A stretch of 64,000 bases of DNA from Cladorrhinum sp. PSN259 (taxonomy: Eukaryota > Ascomycota > Sordariomycetes > Sordariales > Podosporaceae), in NCBI GenBank assembly GCA_033725935.1, contig MU867074.1, positions 372,001-436,000 on the forward strand, in the 5' to 3' direction. The translations under genes and the position numbers were made by a program. Under the pieces are notes generated by a model. The model made no database searches and was not told where the DNA came from. It worked only from the letters and a program-made list of their open reading frames with translations. Of this stretch, positions 54,010-64,000 are shown piece by piece. Each line of letters starts with the position of its first letter. The stretch's first letter is position 1.

Positions 54010-55476
54010 TTAAGCATCGAAAATAAGGCTGGCTGCATACTCGACGTTGCCATCCGTGGCTTGAAGAGCGCTAATAGCCTGAGACTCCGAAGCTCCGAGG
54101 GCTACAAGCTGCTGTATATGCTCCTGTGGGAAGTTGGGCCCTTGCGCAGGAGGAGCCGGAGCAGCCGAGGCGGAGGATGGACCAGCTGCCTGTGGGTTGA
54201 CTGAGGCTCCAACGGGTCTAGCAGGTCCGGGTGCTCCACTCGGCGCAGGTGCGGCGGGTGCGGTGGGTGCGGTAACAACGCCGGATCGTTGACCGATGGT
54301 CGTACCGGCCGGACCGGGAATTGTGGGCTCGTCATGGAGAGCTGCGTCCGCGTCCTTGGGGATCTCTGCTTCTCCTAGGAAGGGCACCTGCTCGTCTTGA
54401 ATGACGAGAGCGTCCTTGCCGAGATCAATCGTGGCCTGGAATCGTTTGAGCATGTCCAAGCCGAGAAGAAGCTCCACATTCTTGCCCTCCATGACCATAA
54501 AGCTGCAAGGCAAGAACAAAGAGCCAATCTTGATCATGGCTGAGTGTACCCGCCCAAGAATTTTGGCTTCTCCAACACCTTTCGCAATGCCAGCGAAGCG
54601 AGTATCAACAAGGCGCATGATACCGCAGGCTTCGGCAGTTGCAGGGCTCATAATGGTCGCTTGGGCACCAGAGTCCACCAGCGCTTTGACTTTGTGTCCA
54701 TTGACCTCGACTGCGAGATAAAGCATGGTCACATATCCAAACACTGCGTGTGAAATTGGTCAGCTTAGAGTTCAATATGTGCACATGACATACAAGGGCT
54801 TTGCCGGTTGTGGTGTTACCTTCTGGATTGTACTCCATTGCGTTCTGTAAATTCTCCATCACTCGCTCCTGGCGAATTATTTCCTCAATCTTCTTTTGAG
54901 CTTCAACGTCGAATGGGTCGGCATTCAATGCCTGGATCCGCCGATGGCGTTCTGCCCGCGCCCTCTGCTCCTGATCGAATCCCTCGTCCCAAAGCTGCCT
55001 GAACCTCACCGGATCATCCAGGACTGCCCCGAGCCTCGGTCTGGTCCGGTTCAGCTCTGCCCGAAGGTCTGGGTTACCGAGTATCTGCAATCGGATCGTC
55101 TCGGGGTCATGCGCTGGGTCGGTTGGTCGACGTTGTTGCTGCTGCGGGGGTTGCGGGATCCCTGTGGTCGCTTGACGAACATGGAGTGCAAACATGTCCC
55201 CGTCGACCACCTCCAGGTCAGCCAAAGTCTTGGAGCTGTCGGTAATAAGCCGGCCATTGTAGTACAGGTGTTGGGAGATTGGGGGGAAGCCAGTCTCTGC
55301 CTGGACCGAATTCCGCAGGGTATCAATATTCATTTCTGGGAAAACCTCCAAGGACAGGAGATCCTGGTCTTCGGCCCCCTCATCTGTATTGATGGTAAGC
55401 GTGATGCGCCTGTGGCTAATTAGCTTTTTCATGGAATTGCAGGAAACAGGGCTGAGAAGATGCTTGTTTATTACAT
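54010..55476 (-). CDS. ddi1: DNA damage-inducible protein 1 (Ddi1), UBL-RVP-UBA shuttle protease
   Basis: Main exons 55409..54820 and 54743..54010 (76-nt intron). The best N-terminus uses a two-base first exon, AT at 55476-55475, joined over a 65-nt intron (GTAATA ... GCTAAT ... CACAG) to give MRITLTI and 441 aa. The simple alternative is the ATG at 55432, giving seven extra residues (MKKLISH). A ubiquitin-like domain spans about 1-75; a helical Ddi1 domain follows (PDLRAELNRTRPRLGAVLDDP; EEIIRQERVMENLQNAMEYNPE). The retroviral-protease-like domain has the catalytic LVDSGAQATIMS and later LLLGLDMLKRF. A Pro/Ala-rich linker leads to a C-terminal UBA (LVALGASESQAISALQATDGN). It carries polyubiquitinated clients to the proteasome and cleaves some of them. 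Confidence 0.94.
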
Positions 55477-58026
55477 TTTAGCGACTTGGTATATTTTCGG
55501 AGAGGCAGCCGGCGGTGTGAGATGAGGTCGAAGTGGTGATGTGGTGATCCGAAGAAGGTTGTCTTGGGGAGGACTGGATGCTTGTCGACCACAAGGAAGT
55601 GGGTAGGATGAAGAAACAGGTTGAGTGCACCTTCAACGTGGACCTGGAACCCGGCCGAATGTGACCGCTTTTGTGTTTGTCAACAGGCAACCTAAAGTAG
55701 AAACACACGAGGGGGCAGTATGGAAGTCGGTCAGGTCGGCCGGTAGCTACTTGTATGGAGGGGTTCTCAGGAGAAGAGGTTCCCGTCGCAAAGAGACCAA
55801 AGCGAGCCGCTAATGCTCGGATGTTGCAGGGCGTCTGCCTCTAAAACTCGTGACTAGGGCTGGAGGATGGGCCTAGGCCTCCCCTGTAAACTTTCCGAGA
55901 AGCACCAGCAGGGGCAGACCCGGACGTGGGGTTTCTCACGGCAGCTGTTTTACAAATTCCTTCTCAACTTTGTCTAATTGCCCAATTTATTCAAACCTCC
56001 ATTTTGAGAATCACCAATCACTGGATCGAAACTACCGTACAACTATGGCCAAGCTGCACCTACAAGCTTTCAAATGCATTGGGGAGCCTGGTCTGCATAC
56101 TCAAAGTCTGGCACACAATACGACACTACGCTAAGCAACCTCCTCCGAACCTCTCATCTTTCGGAGAATTCCAGTGCCATAGAGAATTTGATGGAAACAT
56201 ATCGAGGACTATGTGGTAAGCTACGCCTTGACCGCTATTATATTGGGTGCAGATAGAGGCACAACTGGGAAGAAGGCGGAATTCCCTCTCCAATCCAATT
56301 TGGAGATTGTATAGCAGCTCAAATTCGAGGAGGGATAGAAGAATTCTATCTCTAATGTTGGCAGCTTCCCGGGTTCCTTACCCGTGTTCTTTGGACTAAT
56401 TGCTTCTATCTTTTCACTTGCACCACTACTGTACATACGTGTACGTCCGCACAGAATCTGCAACTAACCATCTGTTACTGTCCCGATAGACATGTTGCCT
56501 TTGGTTGAGAGGCACGCTTCCGTGAGTACCAGCTCTGTCCAGTCAAGCAACCAACCGCCCGATAGGATGTTGTGGAAGATTAAAGATGGTGGTGTAACCC
56601 CCCGCATGCTCATCAACACGGAGAGGTTGAGAAATATGGGCTATTTGTACTTCAGCTTACCCCACGGTCCACGTAGCTCCTTAGTACACCTGCTGCAAGG
56701 CGATCTGCACCTGTCCATTTTAGATACTCACACCGGCCTTGCTGTCTCCTTGTCAACGCTCATCCGCCTCCGAAGAACGTTGTGAGATTCTGGCATGTAG
56801 TGCTAGTCATCTGGAGCTTGCGCTTATATCGCCGCCACTTTCCTGCATATCGTGATGATCCCCTTCGTGGTCAGCCGACAGCTGCTCTGTCCTTGCATTT
56901 CAAAGCCGCTCCAATACCAGACTTTCATCCGGCGGGGCTTCTCAAATTGCATTTGAAAAACAACCAACTTCGATAATCTGCAGCACAGCAAAAATAATAA
57001 TCATAAGCTTGGAACTCAATCCGATCTTGTCATCTTACACAACACACTTCGGTCAACTTTTGCTTATCGGTGACGTCAGTTGGACCTGGAAACACTGCTA
57101 TTCTTGACAGCTTCAAGGTGGATTTTTTTGGCAGCGGAGGATGTGAAGGAGGGGCAATGGAAATCATGGGGGTGGGGTAATGCCGGTGGGGGCCCCCCCT
57201 GGCGACCACTGAGTTGCATACAATCGTTTCAACGCCGCCGATGCCTTCCCCAGCAACGGTGCTTCCCCAGAATCTATCTGACAGCCGGCGGAGCACTGGT
57301 CTCTACCATACTGCCTCCGTTCGGTTGTACAGATGGAAGAAAAGGAAGACTGACAGCATATCCACTTGGTATGGGATGATACATGTCTAGCCGAAACCGT
57401 CGTGCAGTGCATCTTGGGCATCGACAACGCTTGGCCTCTGACAACCCGGCCAGCTGTTGTGCGGTCCACCAGGACTGGGAAGTATGTAGCTTTTTGCCTC
57501 TTTGGTGGTGATACATGATAGGTATGAGCATCCGGTGGCCCTAGGTTCTGCTCTATGGGAGTTTTCTTGGTCCACCAAATGCACGCAAGTACATTCATTA
57601 CCTAGGTTGGTCCGTGTACCATTACACCCTCCTACACTACAGACACCTCACAGCCAGGACCTCTCCCGGTCTGGCACCTTTTTCCTCCCGGCTTTTTTTT
57701 TCCCCTTCATATTCCCAGTATCCACAGAGAAATTGGGCTCCGCATGAGAAACCGAACCTACATCCACCTCTAACTCCTTGTAGGGCTGCGTGCATTCAAC
57801 TTCATCAAAGCGCCTCCTCTGCTCTCCACCCGTGGATAGACCACCTTCCGCTTCAGTTTCGCGAGCAACACCCTGTCTTCTTCTAGAAGTCTAGAGAGTC
57901 GTTGCGACTTTGCTCACTTTCCCGACCCCCCGAGACAGCGTACCGAAACACAGCATATCCCTCCACTTTCATTTCCTGCATAGTACATCTGCAGCTAAAG
58001 GGCATACACATACCCCGAGGCTATCC
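55477..58026. other. 2.5-kb divergent region between ddi1 and the GNAT gene
   Basis: Holds both promoters; the last 400 bases before 58027 are C/T-rich and look like a leader. ORFs such as 56492-56785 (+) and 57164-57598 (-) resemble nothing I know. Confidence 0.45.
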
Positions 58027-59094
58027 ATGGCAAATCGAGATCAGCAGCCGAGGGAGGAAGCGGGCTCGCGTCCTACTCTGGATTCTCAAGACACAGACCA
58101 GGCCGTTGATGAGTCGTCAGATGTAGATGGAGACTTTGCTCAGCTTCAAAAAACCATCAGCCAGAGAAGACGGGAGGCAAAGAACGATCCTGAGGCTCGA
58201 CTCCAGCAGGCCGTGCCCTTTCCATTTCTCCCAAACATTAGACCGCTTACTGCGTCTGACTGGGAATCGTGTGTTGCGTTGGAAAATGTTGCCTTTCCAG
58301 ATCCAGCACATAGAGCGTCTCCTGAAAAAGTAGGTAGTCCCCGTCGTGCGGAGTGGTATCTACCTATGTAGTTGGTATGTTGACTGACACTTTTGACCTG
58401 ATACACACAGTTTAAATACAGACTCACAACCTGTCCGGAGCTGAGCTTGGGTGTCTTCTGCACTGTGATTCCAGCACAAGCCAAAGGATGGTCCATAGAG
58501 ACTCTGGCTAACGCCAAGCCGGTCGAAACGGACCGCGCCGATGGCGCTGTGAGTGTGTTGCTGGCACACATTGTGTCAACGCAGTGCCGCGGCGACGTAA
58601 TCGCTGACGATGACATGGACTACCCAAAGGACTGGCGTACCCGTGGTGGACGGCCCGCTGATGTTGGACACCAGGACAGCGGACGAACTGTCGGAATACA
58701 TTCGCTCGCTGTGTTGCCCAAGGTGCACGGCTGCGGTATTGGCAAAATGATTCTCAAGTCTTATTTACAGCAAATGCAGAGCTCGGGCATGGCGGACAGG
58801 GTGGCGTTGATTTGCCAGGATGTACGTTGTCTCCATCCCAATTCGCGGTGACACTCAAGGTGCTGATAATTGGGTATTGTTCCCCCGCCTTGTAGTATTT
58901 GGTTTCATACTATGAAAGGTTTGGGTTCCAGAGCCTAGGGCAAAGCAAGGCAACATTCGGGGGAGGTGGCTGGACTGATATGGTAGGCGCCCAACCGTCA
59001 GGTCTCATTAAACCAATGTCAACATCGGTTTGAAAATTACTGATCGTGCCTTTAGGTTATCGACCTGCCAAAGTTGCCTAAAAGGCCGTTTTAA
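58027..59094 (+). CDS. GNAT-family N-acetyltransferase (AANAT/Paa1-like)
   Basis: Four exons: 58027..58329, 58411..58821, 58896..58982 and 59056..59094, with introns of 81, 74 and 73 nt, all phase 0; 279 aa. After a polar N-terminus (about 60 aa), the fold starts at NIRPLTASDWESCVALENVAF. Exon 2 has the beta4 / acetyl-CoA motif A region, HSLAVLPKVHGCGIGKMILKSYL, with the G-x-G-x-G turn, followed by VALICQD. Exon 3 has YLVSYYERFGFQSLG, motif B of the arylalkylamine/polyamine acetyltransferase type. It most resembles fungal Paa1/serotonin N-acetyltransferase-like enzymes, which acetylate polyamines or arylalkylamines in the cytosol. The last short exon (VIDLPKLPKRPF) is less certain: reading through the final donor would give a different 17-residue tail ending at about 59032. 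Confidence 0.87.
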
Positions 59095-59634
59095 GAATCC
59101 TAAAGCTGCAAGGGCCCAATCAGGGGTGATACGCTCAACTACTTATCTTTCTCCGAGTAGCCGAGCATGACCGTGCAATCTTCCGAGACATGCAGCCAAA
59201 GCTGTCCAGGAGCTCGACTCGGATGTGTCAATACAAAAATAGCCTTCAGGGACAAAGATTCCGGTGTGACAAGGCACACCGGCCCCTCAAGTCTAAGATG
59301 AATCGCGCAGACTAACACGCGATACAAAGCTCGAAAGGAGGGTGAACACTACCTGGGGAACGATCTTTCAGCGAGGCCAGACTACATGATCATGAGAAGC
59401 CAGACAACCGAATTTAGGTTCCTTGCAATTCCACCTGACATGTTGCCAAAGTTATCATGATTAGAATGTCGTGCTTACGCGGTGACAGGTCAACAGCCTG
59501 CTGCCGACAGGCGCTTTGCCCCTCAACCCCTTTTCACGAGAGTTGAATCCCATGTGCCCCTTAAAACCGCACATCATGTCCAGACACGCACTGATAATAT
59601 GCAACTAGACAATAAAATCACATTTTCCTTCCTT
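59095..59634. other. Convergent intergenic region
   Basis: 540 bases between the 3' ends of the GNAT gene and the orotate phosphoribosyltransferase gene; no gene seen. Confidence 0.5.
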
Positions 59635-60339
59635 TTAGTCAGTCGCCTTGTACTTCGCCCTGTACGCCTCAGTCGCCTTAATATCCTCGTCCGAAGCCAA
59701 GCCCTTCACACCGTCGATAATATTATCCAGGGTGAGGATAGCAACAATTGGGATGCCGTACTCCTTGCGCAACTCGCCAATGGCGCTGGGACCGGGCTTG
59801 CTGTCGTCCCCATCGGCAGCGGGGAGCTTCTCCATGCGGTCGAGCGCAACAATGATGCCGGCGACAATGCCGCCCTCCTTCTCGATCTTGGCGATAGCCT
59901 CACGCTTGGCGGTGCCGGCCGAGACGACGTCGTCAACAATGAGCACACGCTTGCCCTTTAGGGGGGCACCGACGATGCTGCCACCCTCACCGTGGTCCTT
60001 GGCCTCCTTGCGGTCGAACGAGTAGAGAACAGAGCCGTATTTGGCGGGATCGAGCTGGCCGAGGCGGATGGTGGCGGCGGTCGCAATCGGGATGCCCTTG
60101 TAGGCGGGCCCGAAGACAATATCAAAATCGATTAGGCCGGCTTCGTGGCTCTCGATGATGGTCCTTGCGTAGGCAGTCGCTAGTGCCTCGAGGAGGTCGG
60201 CGCGGTAGAAGTCTCCGGCATTAAAAAAGTAAGGGGAGATGCGCTTAGACTTGAGCTCAAAGCTGCCAAACTTGAGGATGTTGCCAGAGATGGCGGCGCG
60301 GAGGAAGTCGGCCTTATAGGCGGGGAGTTGAGCGGCCAT
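59635..60339 (-). CDS. ura5: Orotate phosphoribosyltransferase
   Basis: Single exon, 234 aa, usual for fungal Ura5. It catalyses orotate + PRPP to OMP in de novo pyrimidine synthesis. N-terminal FGSFELKSKRISPYFFNAG is the orotate/phosphate-binding block; GPAYKGIPIA follows. The flexible catalytic loop is RKEAKDHGEGG (about 110-120). The PRPP-binding motif is RVLIVDDVVSAGTA (131-144), including the acidic pair D136/D137. The C-terminal helix (DEDIKATEAYRAKYKATD) is typical. Codon use is strongly biased toward C/G-ending codons, suggesting good expression. The gene is intact, with no sign of repeat-induced mutation. Confidence 0.97.
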   Translation of the reverse strand: MAAQLPAYKADFLRAAISGNILKFGSFELKSKRISPYFFNAGDFYRADLLEALATAYARTIIESHEAGLIDFDIVFGPAYKGIPIATAATIRLGQLDPAKYGSVLYSFDRKEAKDHGEGGSIVGAPLKGKRVLIVDDVVSAGTAKREAIAKIEKEGGIVAGIIVALDRMEKLPAADGDDSKPGPSAIGELRKEYGIPIVAILTLDNIIDGVKGLASDEDIKATEAYRAKYKATD

Positions 60340-60889
60340 TTTAACTGATTTGTCTTGGTTTGTTTCCAGTTAGCGAGTTAAAGAGAGAAGAACCTTGTTG
60401 GATGCAGGTCATTCAATGGATGGACCAGAGCTTCTCAAAGTGCTCACTGACAGTCATGAACCCCGCCATCGGAAAGATCTCTGATTTTGATCAGACCCCT
60501 CCAAAAGTTTTTGGGTGGGGTAAGCCAAATGCTGAGTGGGCAACCCCACACTCGAAAGTGTTGCATTCTAAGTCGAAGCCAAATCATAAGTCCATAATGA
60601 AATCAAGAAAACAGTTCATGATCCTATATTATATGTTGTGTAATGTGTCTTTCTGTGACTTTGTTTCCCCTGCCCCCTTTTCAAGAAACACCAAACAATC
60701 CGAGAAAAAGCAAGTCAATAAATAATAGTTCAATGATAAACGGCCCCCTCCCGTCCTTGCTTGACAGGAAACAAAAGACCCACAACTCAGCAACCCCAGT
60801 TACGATATCTCTTTGGTCCCTTTCTGTTTGGTTTTGAACCAAAAATTATCCTCTCAAAGTCATTCTAGCTGAATAACACCGGCATTTCT
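60340..60889. other. Promoter region of ura5 / 3' flank of the GDI gene
   Basis: 550 bases upstream of ura5 (minus strand) and downstream of gdi1. A short inverted repeat, TTGGTTTTGAACCAA, lies near 60827-60842. No supported gene. Confidence 0.5.
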
Positions 60890-62573
60890 TTACTCCTCAG
60901 CAGTAACCTGGAAATCCTCCCTAAGACCCTCAACGACCAGCTCCTCGCCGGCCAGACGGCGGTAAATATCCCTGACGTCGTCGGTGGTGCTCTCAAAGTG
61001 GCTGCTGGCATCATAGCTCTTGGAGATAAAGATGCTGCCCTTGGTGCCATTCTCGAGGGGCTCGTAGAGAGGGATGGGAGGACCCTGTTGTTGAACAGAA
61101 CGCATGTCAGTGAGCTGGTTAAGTACTTCAGAAAAGTTTTAAAACGTACCATGAACTGCTCCTCGACCTTTCCAAGACGCTCGATACCGGGAGCCAACTC
61201 GAGGTGGTGGTTAGCGGATGTCTCGGCGATGGTAGAGACGATGGCAATCCAGTAGCCTTTGGGGCAGACGTTGTGTGCAGATGAAACGACGGCAACGTAG
61301 ATGTCTGTTTACTGGGTAAGCATGTGGAATTTCGAACAAAAAAATGAGGCGCTACTTACCGTTCTTGCGACCGACCTGGGACTGGGGAATGATGATCTGA
61401 GCAGAGTCGGCATCGTTGGTGTTGGGAACGGGATGCTTGAGAATGCAGATGGCACGCAGAACGTGGCCAGTAACCTTGACCTTGTCGGTGAAGTAGCTGG
61501 GGTCACCAAGAATCATCTTCGCCCGAGTTTCGAACTTCATCTCAGGCTCGACGCCGGCCATAGTGGCCTTGATGCCAACGGCCGTGCTGCCTTCATGAAC
61601 GATCTCATCGACGTGGGTGTTGAGCATGTAGGTACCGCCATAGATGGCGCTAAGACGAGCGAAGCCCTGGGGGAGCTCACCGAGGCCGTAAAGAGGGTAG
61701 ATATAAGGGGACTTGCCATAACGGGCAACCGAGTTGCCGTACAGGCGTATGTGTTCAATAGCCTCTGGGGCGCCGCCCTTGATGTCAAGGTACTCGTCCG
61801 TGGGGTAGAGAGCCATAGCATGACCGATAAAGTCCTTGGTGCCTGGTTCAAGGCCGAACTTGTCGTAGACTTCCCTCATGGTGCAAGTAGAAATGTTGAG
61901 ACCCTTGTGGGTTGCAGAGTCCTGAATGTCGAACTGGCCAATCCACTCGATGAAGCCCTTCATGCGACGCTTCTCAAAGAGACCCATGAGGGGAGATCTA
62001 AGAGCCTCAGCGGCATCTGAGGGCACCTTGGCGACAGTGGCCTTGGAGCCAGCGCCCTGCTGTACGTAGCTGCCAGCAACCTGCTTGAACTCGAGGTAAC
62101 GGGTGACGTCGGTCGAAACAAGAATCTTGGTGAGCTCGCCGGAGGACATGAGGAACTTGGGCACCAAATCAATGTTCCAGTCGTTCAGGCGACCGTATTG
62201 CTTCCAGGGCTCCGTGCCCGGAGTGAAGTTGCCATACTTCTTGTAAAGCTGTATCGGATCGTGTTAGAGAGAGATAACGTTCGAGCGTGGTAGGGGGTAA
62301 ATAGGTGGCATACCGTCTCGAGGTTGACTGATGCTGCTTCACTGTTGGTCGGAAAGACGTCATGTCAGTCTGTAAATCTCGATCAAATAGGCGAGGATGA
62401 GGAGGAGAAAGGGGGTGAGAGCGGAGAGAGACAACGCACCCGCCATAATGGTCGTTCCGGTCAATGTGCAACACCTTCTTCCCCTTGACGCTGAGCACAC
62501 CGGAGAGAATGCACTCGGTCAAGCCGGTGCCCAGCACGATAACATCGTATTCCTTAGCGATCTCGTCGGCCAT
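60890..62573 (-). CDS. gdi1: Rab GDP-dissociation inhibitor (Gdi1)
   Basis: Five exons: 62573..62440, 62341..62314 (28 nt), 62248..61360, 61304..61150 and 61084..60890, with introns of 98, 65, 55 and 65 nt; 466 aa. It opens MADEIAKEYDVIVLGTGLTE, the GDI/REP FAD-like fold start, with LHIDRNDHYGG and, after splicing, EAASVNLETLYKKYG (sequence-conserved region 1). Exon 3 holds the SCR2/SCR3 blocks (IGHAMALYPTDEY; SPYIYPLYGLGELPQGFARL; YGGTYMLN). Exons 4-5 give DIYVAVVSSAHNVCPKGYW and the C-terminus. It extracts GDP-bound, geranylgeranylated Rab GTPases from membranes and recycles them through the cytosol; essential in yeast. The tiny second exon is supported by exact frame and family sequence. 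Confidence 0.96.
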
Positions 62574-63257
62574 GGTTGCGGTTCTGTTGTTTGTTTGATG
62601 GGAATCGGTCTGGATATCGTAGGTTCCACTACGGCAAGATAGGTCAGGTACCGTGGGATCTCAAAAAAAGAAAGACGCTGAGCAACACAAAACAAGAAAG
62701 AAAGAGTCTGGAGATCGCTGTGGATTTGAAGACGATGGAAACACCGGGTCCCGGGATATTGTGATTTGATTTGGTCTGGTTTGATTTGATTTCAATGTTG
62801 GGCTTATTATTAGGTTCCCAGGTCAAGGTCATTAGAGGAGGTGGAAGCAGGTTGCTCTCGGCTCTGGTGGGGGGAAAAGAGTGCCACTGAGGGGCGGCAT
62901 CATTCATCAGACAGCCCCGCACCTGGGGGTCTCCTTTGAGCTAAGCTGCAGAGAACGGCCTGTGATTCGTCACAGAGGATAGGCGGTCTGGGGAGCTCGT
63001 CTCGGCTCATTAATGCGTGGACATTGACGGACAACCCATCAAGCGCACGTCTCAATAAAGTCTATCTTTCAATACACTATCTGTACGGACTGGAATGACC
63101 CGCCCTGCTGCTGTCAGACCGTAGATGGTCGTAGTAGTATGTTTGTATATGTACGTTACAAGAACATCACCTCCATCGTCTCCCGTCGAAAGAGGTTGAT
63201 GCCCATATTGATGGGTAAATGGTTGTCAGTGGGTAGGTAGAGAGTAGATCGGTTAGT
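62574..63257. other. Promoter region of gdi1 / 3' flank of uL29m gene
   Basis: About 680 bases, no gene recognised. It contains GATTTGATTTG repeats near 62760-62795 and an ATG-free C/T-rich leader (as read on the minus strand) next to gdi1. Confidence 0.5.
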
Positions 63258-64000
63258 CTATTGTGCTCTCGGGGCCTCAGTCTGGGGCTTCTCCGAAGGT
63301 ATCGTTGATGGATCTACTGCCTCCGCAATCTCAGCAGCAACAGCCTGCTCGGTGGCCTCTTCAACCGCTGCCTCTTCCTCAAGGTATTGGCTAGGTATGA
63401 AAGCAGGGCCCTTTCCAGTAAGGTCGACCTCGGGGTCATGCTTCGCGAGTTCTACGGCATCCTCCCACGCATAGAATCGCTCCGTCAGGCAATGCTTGAT
63501 GTTGCGCATGGTAAGCTTGACCTACAGATTAGACACAAACGCCAGTTAGCTTCTGTGTTTCCCTCCAACCAGGAAGAAGGGTATATCAATAGCTCACCTC
63601 GCGATCTCTTGCGTCGGCCTCGGCCTCACCAAAACCCAGTCTGCTCTTCTGCCGCTCCCAGTTGGCCGTTGCAATCCTATTCCGCTCCTTGACGCACATC
63701 CACCACAGCCTATGCAGGTCATCCCATGACTTATGTCTCAACTCCTCAACTGTCCATGCTCGACCATGTTTAGCGTCCTCCTCAGGTGGGGCAGCCACCG
63801 AGTTGCGATCTCTGAAGAAGTCCCAGAGCCCATGGTTCTCGTCCGTCACAATCTCGGGGAGCTCGGCCCTTGGGACTGGCCTGGGCAAGGGTTCGTCCGA
63901 CATGGACAACCGCCAGCGCGTGCCTGACCGGTTGAGCGCAGACTCTCCACGCTTTTTGTTCATGTCCTTGTTGCTGCGCGCGCCTACGTAGGTGTGCCTC
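63258..64000 (-). CDS. mrpl4: Mitochondrial large-subunit ribosomal protein uL29m (Mrpl4), 5' partial
   Basis: Exons >64000..63598 and 63521..63258 with a 76-nt intron (GTGAGC ... CTGTAG, phase 0). The frame stays open to the window end, and the upstream residues (RHTYVGARSNKDMNKKRG) look like mature protein, so the true start and presequence probably lie outside the window. Diagnostic blocks are DENHGLWDFFRDR, AWTVEELRHKSWDDLHRLWW, MCVKERNRIATANWERQK and, after the intron, MRNIKHCLTERFYAWEDAVELA. These identify the uL29m family (yeast Mrpl4), placed near the polypeptide exit tunnel of the mitoribosome. The C-terminus is an Ala/Glu-rich extension, as in other Pezizomycotina. Confidence 0.92.

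Noticed and set aside
56492..56785. 97-codon plus-strand ORF between ddi1 and the GNAT gene
   Set aside because: No recognisable motif and no splice partners found; treated as chance.

Overview
The window is nuclear DNA of a filamentous ascomycete (Pezizomycotina). The reasons are short GT-AG introns (about 53-98 nt, often with a CTAAC/CTAAT branch motif just before the acceptor), genes spaced 0.3-3 kb apart on alternating strands, pyrimidine-rich leaders, two Zn(II)2Cys6 transcription factors, a QutR-type quinate repressor and a FlbE-like conidiation regulator. Leotiomycetes or Sordariomycetes fit best, but the class cannot be fixed from the sequence alone. I recognise 22 protein-coding genes (one cut by the window end) and one possible gene relic. 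I see no tRNA, rRNA, CRISPR array or transposon.

Layout. 1-10 kb: a polyQ/single-TM surface protein (-), a possible membrane-protein relic (-), FlbE-like (+) and a conserved orphan (+), separated by long gene-poor stretches. 9.6-19.2 kb: a small C6 transcription factor (-), a quinate-repressor-like pseudoenzyme (+) and a multi-KH RNA-binding protein (-). 22-29.4 kb: a large disordered orphan (-), Sdt1-type pyrimidine 5'-nucleotidase (+), Mediator Med21 (-), Rrg7 (+) and a small charged orphan (-). 30.3-39.8 kb: mitochondrial Lon protease (+) and an atypical protein kinase (+). 40.5-49.2 kb: gamma-tubulin complex GCP2 (-), proteasome alpha5 (+) and an OefC-like C6 transcription factor carrying a collagen-like Gly/Pro insert (-). 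51.9-64 kb: Rrp8 rRNA methyltransferase (+), Ddi1 (-), a GNAT acetyltransferase (+), orotate phosphoribosyltransferase (-), Rab GDI (-) and mitochondrial ribosomal protein uL29m (-, 5' end outside the window).

The content is mostly core housekeeping: transcription (Med21), rRNA modification (Rrp8), protein turnover (alpha5, Ddi1, Lon), mitochondrial maintenance (Lon, Rrg7, uL29m), nucleotide metabolism (Ura5, Sdt1), vesicle traffic (GDI) and microtubule nucleation (GCP2). It does not look like a biosynthetic or defence cluster. I found no convincing new multi-gene system. The best leads are single-gene oddities: the Gly/Pro insert in the C6 regulator, a probable start codon split by an intron in Ddi1, a kinase with altered HRD and DFG motifs, the repressor pseudoenzyme, and a twice-occurring TTGGCCAA palindrome in the Med21/Rrg7 divergent promoter. 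All exon boundaries were read by eye from splice signals, frame and family similarity.
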